A stretch of 46,105 nucleotides of DNA from Flavobacteriia bacterium (GTDB taxonomy: Bacteria; Bacteroidota; Bacteroidia; Flavobacteriales_D; Crocinitomicaceae): the NCBI GenBank assembly GCA_947455515.1, contig CANGOF010000011.1, positions 1 to 46,105 on the forward strand. The letters are read 5' to 3'. Positions 18,516 through 25,882 of this stretch are shown in pieces. The notes beneath the pieces are model-generated. The model did not search any database, had not been told where the DNA came from, and saw only the letters and a list, made by a program, of their open reading frames with translations. Every line of letters starts with the position of its first letter. Position 1 is the stretch's first letter. Position numbers and translations under genes: made by a program.

Positions 18516-21305
18516 ATGAAAAATGTTTTACTCCTTTCCTTAACAATTTTATCCGTAACATTTTCGTTAAATGTTCAGGCTCAGTCTTCCATTACAATAG
18601 TAGATACTATTAATTATTTAGGTTTCAAAAAAGCGTATGGAAGTCCGAAATCAAGCGGTGTTAAATTAACCCCAACATACATTAATAAAGATTCTATCAT
18701 TATTCCAGTTGCTTATCAAAAATTTAAAAATACTGCACAGTTTTTTTTGAAAGAAGTAGCAATTCCAATGGTGTCTTTGAATCCTAAGGGTGCAAATGTT
18801 TCGGTAAAAATAACCCACAAAGAAACTATTTTAGAAGAGTCAATCTTAAATATTGCTTATAGTGCTACAGATATAACGACTTACTGGTTTAAATTTAAAA
18901 GTCCAATTGATATTCATGAAGATTACCAGATTGACATTCAACCTAACACCTATATAGATTCCATTTATTTACCAACCAGTGGTGAATTTATAAATAGTAA
19001 GATTAAGGCAAATGTAACTGGGAATAAATTAACTGTTGTAGCATCTCCAGGGAATATTGGAAACGCATTTTGGATTGGACAACAAATTTCTGGGGCAGGA
19101 ATTACTAATGGAACAAAAATTGTTTCTTTTAATCAAATTACAAATGAGTATATATTAAGTAATACTGTAAATTCTCCTTTGAGTAACATTCAAATTACTG
19201 GATTTAACAAAACTTTTGGATCGTTTGATGGTGGTTATATACTTTTTTCTTATCCAATTGATAAAACATTTTTACCAAGTTTACTGCCAGATTTTAAAGC
19301 AACACCTTCATTTTCCTATAAATCTTTAAGTTGGGATGCGGTAAGTAAAGCATCTTTGTATGAAGAGGACTTTGTAATGTATCCTGTGGTAGAATACACT
19401 TGGAAATCAACACCTGTAGCAACATCTGTTTGTTTAGGAGATAGTAAGACAGTTCAAATTGATGCGGATAAATCTTCTTTTGATAATTATGTGAAAAATC
19501 CTTTTTTCAATTCTTCTGCGTTCATTCAACAATACGCTGGATTAGGTAAATTGTCTGGTAATTTTTATGGGAGAATTTCGAGTAATTCTAACCAATTGAA
19601 AGATACGTTAGATGTAAATTCATCAAAACTTCAATATGCAATTACTTATTTAAATGACAATGCAAACGACTCAATTACTGTTTTTGAAAACATAAAAACC
19701 TATGGGTATGCTTCTTCAAAAATGATATCGCTTTCTAATAAAATCTTAATAAGTTCTAAAATTATATCTAATGTAAATGTAAGCAGCGCCATTCTTTGTA
19801 ATGGAGGGTCTGGATCTGTATTAGTTTCAGGAAATGGCGGGTTTACTCCATTGAAAGGTGTTGGAACTTTGAATAATGTGAATGCTGGAAATCAAACTTT
19901 TTTTGTTACGGACGCAAATGGATGTAAATCGCAAGCAAATGTAAATGTAGTTGAACCTTCTGCGATTTCTATTTCTGGAACACCTACAACAGAAACAACA
20001 TGTGGTGCAGGGGATGCTAAAATTAATGTTGTTGTAACAGGAGCAAATGCACCTTATAGTTATAGCTGGACAAATAATGCAAAAACGCAAAATCTTGCAA
20101 GTTTATCTGCTGGTTTATACACTATAACAGTAACAGATAATAATGCATGTACTAAATCAAAAGATTTTATTGTTTCTGCAATTGGTGCGCCAGTTGTTAA
20201 TGCAACACTTACTGAAGCTATAAAATGTTTTGGGGGTAACGCAAAAGTTACTGTAGGAGTTATTTCTGGCGGTCAATCTCCATTTTCTGGAACAGGATTA
20301 CAAATCAATCAAAAAAGTGGAGATCAATTTTATACAGTTACAGACAAAAATAATTGTAAAGGGGTAGCTAAATTGACTATTTCTGAACCTACTCAATTAA
20401 TTGCAAAAGCAATAATTTCTGATTCTATTAAGTGTAACGGAGGAGATGCTAAAGTTGTGGTGAGTGCAGTTGGTGGTACATCAAATTATTCTGGTGTTGG
20501 AGAAATGACTGGTGTTAAAGCTGGATCTAAATCTTTTTTAGTTACAGATGCAAATAGTTGTACTTCTAATGCATTAATTGTGGTGGATGAACCATCATTA
20601 TTGGTCGCTTCTTCTCAAATTAAAACAGCAATTAATTGTCATTATGGTGTAGGGGTTGTAACCGTAAATGCACAAGGTGGAACTTTGCCTTACGTTGGTA
20701 ATGGTGATAAATTAAATGTACACGCAGGATTAAAGTCTTACTTAGTTATAGATGCAAAAGGTTGTACAAGTACTACTAATTTAACAATGACAGAACCTGT
20801 ATTATTTGAAATTGACAGAGCTTCAATTGCTGCTAATAATGATACAACGACTGATGGTAAAGCAATAGTTATTCCTACTGGTGGTGTTACTCCATATACT
20901 TATTCATGGAAAGATAATGAAACGCTTAAGTTGTTGAATGTGAATAACGATACTGTGATTGTGAAGGCGGGTAGTTATGCTATTACTGTTTTTGATAAAA
21001 ATGGTTGTTCAGCCAAAACATCTGTTACTGTAGATGCTAAACATTTGGTTTCTCTGACAAAAATGAATTTATCTCAATTGAAATTGTACCCTAATCCTGT
21101 TTCGGACCAATTAACAGTTCAATTCAATGCAGAATATGAAACTACTTTAACATTAACTTCTTTAACCGGCCAAATTTTATACACTAATAGTTTGGAAGGT
21201 AATTCTGTTGCTACCATTGAAATGTCTCGATTGACTTCAGGTTTCTACCTTTTACAATTTGAAAATAGAGGAGGGAAATATGTTCAAAAAATTGAAAAGT
21301 TATAA
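18516..21305 (+). CDS. Secreted SprB-repeat protein with T9SS type A sorting domain
   Basis: A 929-residue protein from the chosen start at 18516, which gives a clean signal peptide (MKNVLLLSLTILSVTFSLNV followed by QAQ); an in-frame ATG at 18507 adds three residues. Residues to about 420 form an unrecognised region interrupted by a short ISGAGITNGTKI module. Six SprB-type repeats of about 70 residues follow (19776-21042), with CNGGxGxVxV and VTDANGCxS signatures. The last 75 residues are a type A T9SS sorting domain (LKLYPNPVSDQL, SGFYLLQFENRGGKYVQKIE). It is therefore exported through the outer membrane by the T9SS and probably attached to the surface. SprB repeats are named for the gliding adhesin SprB, but occur in many secreted proteins, so a motility role is not shown. 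Confidence 0.88.
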   Translation: MKNVLLLSLTILSVTFSLNVQAQSSITIVDTINYLGFKKAYGSPKSSGVKLTPTYINKDSIIIPVAYQKFKNTAQFFLKEVAIPMVSLNPKGANVSVKITHKETILEESILNIAYSATDITTYWFKFKSPIDIHEDYQIDIQPNTYIDSIYLPTSGEFINSKIKANVTGNKLTVVASPGNIGNAFWIGQQISGAGITNGTKIVSFNQITNEYILSNTVNSPLSNIQITGFNKTFGSFDGGYILFSYPIDKTFLPSLLPDFKATPSFSYKSLSWDAVSKASLYEEDFVMYPVVEYTWKSTPVATSVCLGDSKTVQIDADKSSFDNYVKNPFFNSSAFIQQYAGLGKLSGNFYGRISSNSNQLKDTLDVNSSKLQYAITYLNDNANDSITVFENIKTYGYASSKMISLSNKILISSKIISNVNVSSAILCNGGSGSVLVSGNGGFTPLKGVGTLNNVNAGNQTFFVTDANGCKSQANVNVVEPSAISISGTPTTETTCGAGDAKINVVVTGANAPYSYSWTNNAKTQNLASLSAGLYTITVTDNNACTKSKDFIVSAIGAPVVNATLTEAIKCFGGNAKVTVGVISGGQSPFSGTGLQINQKSGDQFYTVTDKNNCKGVAKLTISEPTQLIAKAIISDSIKCNGGDAKVVVSAVGGTSNYSGVGEMTGVKAGSKSFLVTDANSCTSNALIVVDEPSLLVASSQIKTAINCHYGVGVVTVNAQGGTLPYVGNGDKLNVHAGLKSYLVIDAKGCTSTTNLTMTEPVLFEIDRASIAANNDTTTDGKAIVIPTGGVTPYTYSWKDNETLKLLNVNNDTVIVKAGSYAITVFDKNGCSAKTSVTVDAKHLVSLTKMNLSQLKLYPNPVSDQLTVQFNAEYETTLTLTSLTGQILYTNSLEGNSVATIEMSRLTSGFYLLQFENRGGKYVQKIEKL
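19776..21042 (+). repeat. Six SprB-type repeats in the T9SS cargo
   Basis: Six coding units of about 211 bases. Most contain a C-x-G-G-x-A/G-K/S-V-x-V segment, a GVG/SWT strand, an AGxxxFxVTDxNxC segment and end near EP. Copies are strongly diverged; the second and sixth keep the classical PYSYSWTNN / PYTYSWKDN form. Confidence 0.82.
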
Positions 21306-21328
21306 TCCATAATTAATCATTAAACATT

Positions 21329-21356
21329 AAAAAAGGCCGGTTTACCGGCCTTTTTT
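21329..21356. terminator. Symmetric bidirectional terminator between convergent genes
   Basis: Six A, GGCCGG (21335-21340), loop TTTA, CCGGCC (21345-21350), six T. The GC stem is flanked by A and T runs, so it works on either strand, serving the SprB-repeat gene on plus and the PorG-like gene on minus. Its T run overlaps the stop codon of the minus-strand gene (21357-21355). Confidence 0.92.
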
Positions 21357-22179
21357 AATGTTTAAAACATTCGTCCGGATTGCCTAATCGCATACTTAAG
21401 GTGATTCCAAATAAAAAGTACCAGTCGTTAGTTTTACTATTTCCTCTGGGACCATAAGCTGAGCCGTCGATATTTCGGTTAGAAAGAGCAACAGTTAATG
21501 GGCTTGCAAACTCATTTAATTGACTGCGATTAATGAATCGATCACTCCCTACATCATCTAAGTAATCCGTAAAAGTTTTTCGTACACCATATTCTATTCC
21601 AAAACAAAAAGTGTTTCCAAAAGGATACTTAAATCCAATCCCAAAAGGGATTGAGACTTGATTTTTGCTATAGTAACCATTAGGAGATAACGGTGTACCC
21701 TGACCTTCGGTGCCAAGTGTTCGAAGTTCAATCGTTTCTCCATTGTAGAGTGTTGTTGGATTCATTTGAAAATAAGCAATTTCCGCAAAAAGATATCCAG
21801 ACCCTCGATATACCGAGTTTCCAATTTGAAACGGGAAATAATTAAATTCTATTCCTCCTCCGATTTCAGTAATAGAAGACGAGAAAGATAAATTTCGATT
21901 CGTATATACGCCGTTATAATAGGAAGGAGATTGCGCATCATTTGCACTGACACTGCCTAATACCAATAAACCTCTCAACGCAATACGAGGATTGATGTTG
22001 AATTTGGTTATTACACCGAAAGTAGAATGGATATTTTTAAAATGTTGTAATTGATTTAAATCACCAATATAATAGCTTCCACCACCAAAAAAACCAATTT
22101 CTGTCTTAGATAAATTATTTTGTCGTTGACCAAAAATGAACAATGGAAATAGAATTCCAAGAGCTAAAATCTTAAACAT
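21355..22179 (-). CDS. DUF6089 outer-membrane beta-barrel, PorG-like T9SS component
   Basis: A 274-residue protein with a signal peptide (MFKILALGILFPLFIFGQ). The rest alternates polar and hydrophobic residues as in a small outer-membrane barrel. GFFGGGSYYIGDLNQL near the N-terminus, RTLGTEGQGTPLSPNGYY in the middle, and IPFGIGFKYPFG followed by GVRKTFTDYLDDVGSDRF in the second half match the DUF6089 family, which includes PorG of the type IX secretion system. PorG sits in the outer membrane and contacts the PorK/PorN ring. Several DUF6089 paralogues can occur in one genome, so whether this is the T9SS subunit itself is undecided. It converges on a T9SS cargo gene and shares its terminator. 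Confidence 0.75.
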   Translation of the reverse strand: MFKILALGILFPLFIFGQRQNNLSKTEIGFFGGGSYYIGDLNQLQHFKNIHSTFGVITKFNINPRIALRGLLVLGSVSANDAQSPSYYNGVYTNRNLSFSSSITEIGGGIEFNYFPFQIGNSVYRGSGYLFAEIAYFQMNPTTLYNGETIELRTLGTEGQGTPLSPNGYYSKNQVSIPFGIGFKYPFGNTFCFGIEYGVRKTFTDYLDDVGSDRFINRSQLNEFASPLTVALSNRNIDGSAYGPRGNSKTNDWYFLFGITLSMRLGNPDECFKH

Positions 22180-22257
22180 ACTTATCTAACGATTTATTTG
22201 ATTATTTGTTGCTTTTACACCTCATTTTCAATGCTAAGTTATTCGTTTTAATGTAAA

Positions 22258-22265
22258 TATATTTG
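22258..22265 (+). promoter_or_regulatory. Candidate -7 promoter element for the lipoprotein/DUF5723 pair
   Basis: TATATTTG matches TAnnTTTG and lies 47 bases before the ATG at 22313 in the divergent gap. No clear TTTG box sits 19-21 bases upstream, so support is partial. Confidence 0.4.
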
Positions 22266-22312
22266 TACTTTTGCTCAAAATTTTTATAAAACAACGAAAA
22301 TAGTTATTTTTT

Positions 22313-23986
22313 ATGCGTTTTTTAGTGATCTCATTTGTACTAAGTACATTGCTTATTTCCAGCTGTAAGAAATTAGATTTAGACAAAATCAAAGATGCTA
22401 GTTGGAATCCAAAGTTTGCAACACCTTTAGCATACGGTAAATTTACAGTAAAAGATATGTTGGTTAAATTTGATTCCGCAGGAATGATAAAAACAAATAA
22501 TGGAGAGTTATCTATTGTTACTACTTCGACTTTTCCTGCTTTTACGGCTTCTACCTTTGTAATCCTTCCGACAGTGAGTCAAACTTTGTATCTCGCACCA
22601 TCTCAACTTTCCGTAATTGGTGCCGCAACGCCTCCTTTTAATGTTATTCCAGCTGGAAATCTTATTTCTACAAGCTCAACGATGACGCAAATTGTAGATT
22701 TTCCAGTTACCAATGGAGAAGAAATTTCTTCCGTAAATTTCAAAAAAGGTGATATGGAAATTACATTAGCTTCTGACTTAAAACACGATATTGAATTAGC
22801 GTTATCTTTTCCTGATTTTATGGTTGGAGGCGAGGCTTTAGTAGATACAGTTCGTTTGATTTATGCATACGATAATCAACCAATGACTAAAAAAATTAAA
22901 TTTTCATTAGATGGTGCTAAAGCAGATTTTACGAATGGAGGAACAAGCGTAAATAAAATTCGTGTAAATGCAAATGGAAAGTTAATCGGAACTGGTCAAG
23001 TAGTAAATGGAGATGAGTATTTAAACCTGACTTTTGCAATTAAAAACTTAGCTTTCAATGAGATAAAAGGGTATTTTGGAAAAATGTCGGTTGGTAATCC
23101 AATGGATTCAATTTTAATAAACCAATTCGAAACGTTTAAAATAAAAAAAGGTTTGATCGGATTAACAAATCCAAGTATCAAGATGAACATCACCAACACT
23201 TTTGGTTTTCCACTTGAATTATCCATGGATGAATTATCCTTTAAAGAAATTACTGGCGGAACTAAAGTAAATATGGTACACAATCCTTCGAAAGAAACAA
23301 TTAATTATCCTTTGTATGCTAATAAAGGAATCCCTGCCAAAACAACAATTGCCGTAAATACATCTAATACAACTAATTTAGATCAATTAATTACTACTAC
23401 TTCGAAATACTTTTATGTGAAAACAGGAGCTACTACGAATCCTTTAGGAAAGGCGGGAGACCCGTTGAATTACATTCTTGGGACTTCAAAAATGACAGTA
23501 GATGCAGAAATCGATGTCCCAATGGAGGGATTTGCTACTGGTTTTGACCGTTATGATACTATAGAAGTTGGAGACAATTTTTCTAATTTGGAAAAAACAG
23601 TGAAAAGCATTGTTATACGTTTAGTATTAGAAAATGGTTTTCCTTTAGATATTGATGGTTCGCTATACTTCATCGATGCGAATGGAAACACAATCAAAAA
23701 TAATGGTTTATTAATAGATCTATTAAAATTTAACCCAACTATATTAGCCTCTGGAAAATTAGATGCATCTGGAAAAGTAATAGAAAGTACAACTACTATA
23801 AATGATATTGCATTAACTTCCGATTTATTTCCTTTATTAAAGACTGCAAAGAAAATGGTGTTTAAATCAAGTATTGGTACAGAAGGTGGTGCTTCTAAAA
23901 AGTCAGTGAAGTTATTTGATAATTACACAATCGCTTTCAAATTAGGTATTAACATTCAGGGAGGATTAAAATCAAGTAATAAATAG
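22313..23986 (+). CDS. Large outer-membrane lipoprotein of unknown function
   Basis: A 557-residue protein with a lipoprotein signal: MRFLVISFVLSTLLISSCKK, with the lipobox Cys at residue 18 followed by lysines. The mature region is long, beta-rich and low in cysteine, with segments such as WNPKFATPLAYGKFTVKDML at its start. I recognise no catalytic motif. Lipoproteins of this size with an N-terminal sequence like this recur in Flavobacteriales next to DUF5723 barrels (recollection, not checked). The next gene begins 11 bases downstream and encodes such a barrel, so the two probably form one transcription unit and may act together at the outer membrane (inference). Confidence 0.75.
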   Translation: MRFLVISFVLSTLLISSCKKLDLDKIKDASWNPKFATPLAYGKFTVKDMLVKFDSAGMIKTNNGELSIVTTSTFPAFTASTFVILPTVSQTLYLAPSQLSVIGAATPPFNVIPAGNLISTSSTMTQIVDFPVTNGEEISSVNFKKGDMEITLASDLKHDIELALSFPDFMVGGEALVDTVRLIYAYDNQPMTKKIKFSLDGAKADFTNGGTSVNKIRVNANGKLIGTGQVVNGDEYLNLTFAIKNLAFNEIKGYFGKMSVGNPMDSILINQFETFKIKKGLIGLTNPSIKMNITNTFGFPLELSMDELSFKEITGGTKVNMVHNPSKETINYPLYANKGIPAKTTIAVNTSNTTNLDQLITTTSKYFYVKTGATTNPLGKAGDPLNYILGTSKMTVDAEIDVPMEGFATGFDRYDTIEVGDNFSNLEKTVKSIVIRLVLENGFPLDIDGSLYFIDANGNTIKNNGLLIDLLKFNPTILASGKLDASGKVIESTTTINDIALTSDLFPLLKTAKKMVFKSSIGTEGGASKKSVKLFDNYTIAFKLGINIQGGLKSSNK

Positions 23987-23997
23987 AAATTTCTACA

Positions 23998-25461
23998 ATG
24001 ATGCAAAAAAGTATAAAAAATATAGTTATGTCGCTACTGATTGTTGCGACCTCTACATCTATTTTTGGTCAAAGTGATTTGACGCTGTTTAATATGAATA
24101 ATTTATCTCAGTCAGTGTCAGTTAATCCTGCGTTTAGACCAAAAGCAAATGTATTTGTTAATTTACCAGGTGTTTCCTTTGGTTTAATAAATTCTGGTTT
24201 TAGTGCGGTGGATCTTTTTACTGCGGATCAAAAAAGTTTTATCTCTGATGATAGTTTTTTTAAATCGATGAAACCAATAAATTATTTACAATCTCAAATT
24301 AGATTAGAGATTTTTGGTTTTGGTTTCCGGGTTAAGAAAAATTATTTCACCTTTGGTATTAGTAATAATTTCTCTCAAGAAATTGATTATACACCCGACT
24401 TTTTGCAACTTTTACTTCAAGGTAATGGAGGAGGACTTGCGGGTAGACGTGCCAGTTTTGATGGTTTAGGTTTACACGTGACAGATTATACCTCGTTTGC
24501 ATTTGGTTACAATCGTGAGGTAAATGATAAATTAGTTGTAGGAGGTAAAATTAAGTTACTATCAGGTGTGGCAAATATTAATACCTCTAAATCAACTTTA
24601 GGTTTTACTACTGGAGTTAATGGGACTTCTGTTGGTTTTGATGGTTCAGCTTTTATTCGTTCAAGTAATTTGGGAGTGTTATTAGACACTACGCACAATA
24701 CCAAATTTCCAACTACTTCGCTGTTTAACATGTCTAATTTGGGCTTAGCATTAGATTTAGGGGTAACATACAAAGTATTAGAAAAAGTTACATTATCCGC
24801 AAGTATTATTGATTTAGGTTATGTTTCTTGGAAAAACGATGTGAAAAATTATGAATTAAAAAAATTCGATTACACATTTAATGGGGTGGATGCAAGTAAA
24901 GTTTTAACAGATACGGCTAATGTGATGCGCAAAATATCAGATACCTTAGGTAAAGTATTTAAAACTGAACAAAGTAATACTGCATATTCAACTAGTTTAG
25001 CTACCCGTTTTTACATTGGTGGAACCTATCATTTAAATAAATATTTTAATGCAGGAATATTATGGTATAGTCAATTTGTTCGTAATCAATATCGTCCAGC
25101 AGTTGTGTTGTCTACGACTGTAAATGTTAAGTCTTGGTTGTCTGCCTCTTTTAATTATGGTATGTATGCCAAATCTTATTCAAATCTTGGTTTTGGTTTG
25201 AGTTTACGAGGCGGACCACTTCAGTTTTATATGTTAACAGATAATATATTAGCTCCTTTCAACTTGGGAGGTACAAGAACTGCTTCAGTTAGTTTAGGGT
25301 TGAATTTAGTGTTTGGAAAAGGGAAAGATCGTGTAAAGAAATCTATAGAGGATCAATCTAAGTCTTCGGATAAATCGGATTCTAAAACTTCGAAGACTGA
25401 GGAGGCACCAATTGCACCAGCTACGCCTTTAACACCTGCTCCAACTGAGCCTGCTAAATAG
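23998..25461 (+). CDS. DUF5723-family outer-membrane beta-barrel protein
   Basis: A 487-residue protein with a signal peptide ending at IFGQ. The segment SVSVNPAFRPKANVFVNLPG near residues 39-58 is a hallmark of DUF5723 proteins of Bacteroidota, which are predicted outer-membrane barrels. Many alternating strands follow (KLVVGGKIKLLSGVANI, LALDLGVTYKVLEKVTLSAS, SASFNYGMYAKSYSNLGFGL). About 45 C-terminal residues form a low-complexity tail rich in Ser, Lys, Asp, Ala, Pro and Thr, likely disordered. It lies 11 bases after the large lipoprotein gene. Function of the family is unknown; transport and secretion are both possible. Confidence 0.8.
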   Translation: MMQKSIKNIVMSLLIVATSTSIFGQSDLTLFNMNNLSQSVSVNPAFRPKANVFVNLPGVSFGLINSGFSAVDLFTADQKSFISDDSFFKSMKPINYLQSQIRLEIFGFGFRVKKNYFTFGISNNFSQEIDYTPDFLQLLLQGNGGGLAGRRASFDGLGLHVTDYTSFAFGYNREVNDKLVVGGKIKLLSGVANINTSKSTLGFTTGVNGTSVGFDGSAFIRSSNLGVLLDTTHNTKFPTTSLFNMSNLGLALDLGVTYKVLEKVTLSASIIDLGYVSWKNDVKNYELKKFDYTFNGVDASKVLTDTANVMRKISDTLGKVFKTEQSNTAYSTSLATRFYIGGTYHLNKYFNAGILWYSQFVRNQYRPAVVLSTTVNVKSWLSASFNYGMYAKSYSNLGFGLSLRGGPLQFYMLTDNILAPFNLGGTRTASVSLGLNLVFGKGKDRVKKSIEDQSKSSDKSDSKTSKTEEAPIAPATPLTPAPTEPAK

Positions 25462-25534
25462 AATCATTCGATTTAATTTAATAATTATTTGTTTCATTTT
25501 TAAGATAAATAATGGAAATGAAAAAAGTTAATTT

Positions 25535-25819
25535 ATGAATCGATTGAAATTTAGTTTAGATTCTGAGAACTACTTAATTTCAAATTACGTTTATTTTGGT
25601 GAAAAACTTTTTTTATTATTGATAGATGAAAACAAATCTACTTTTAAAGGAAATGTAATTTGCGTTAATAATCGATTTGAAATAATTCATCGCTTTGACT
25701 TTAATGAATCATCAAGTATTTCGACTAATCAAAATTCATTAATACTATATTGCTCTGGTTATCAATTTTATTTTGACCCAACAACTTTTGAAAAGCAATT
25801 TTATGAGTGGGTTAAGTAA
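25535..25819 (+). CDS. Small hypothetical protein (94 residues)
   Basis: I do not recognise this protein. It has no signal peptide or membrane helix, and alternates aromatic and charged residues (YVYFGEKLFLLLIDENKS, FEIIHRFDFNESSS, YQFYFDPTTFEKQFYEW), suggesting a small beta-rich cytoplasmic protein. Codon use resembles its neighbours. An 8-codon frame starting at 25512 ends in TGA at 25536-25538, overlapping its ATG (25535) as ATGA. The overlap could couple translation, or it may be chance. It lies 73 bases after the DUF5723 gene and converges with the protease gene. It is probably a real gene, but unproven. Confidence 0.55.
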   Translation: MNRLKFSLDSENYLISNYVYFGEKLFLLLIDENKSTFKGNVICVNNRFEIIHRFDFNESSSISTNQNSLILYCSGYQFYFDPTTFEKQFYEWVK

Positions 25820-25882
25820 ATCTGCTAATCTAAATTTACTAACACTCACAGAATAACTTTTAAATTATTTCTAAATAAGAAA

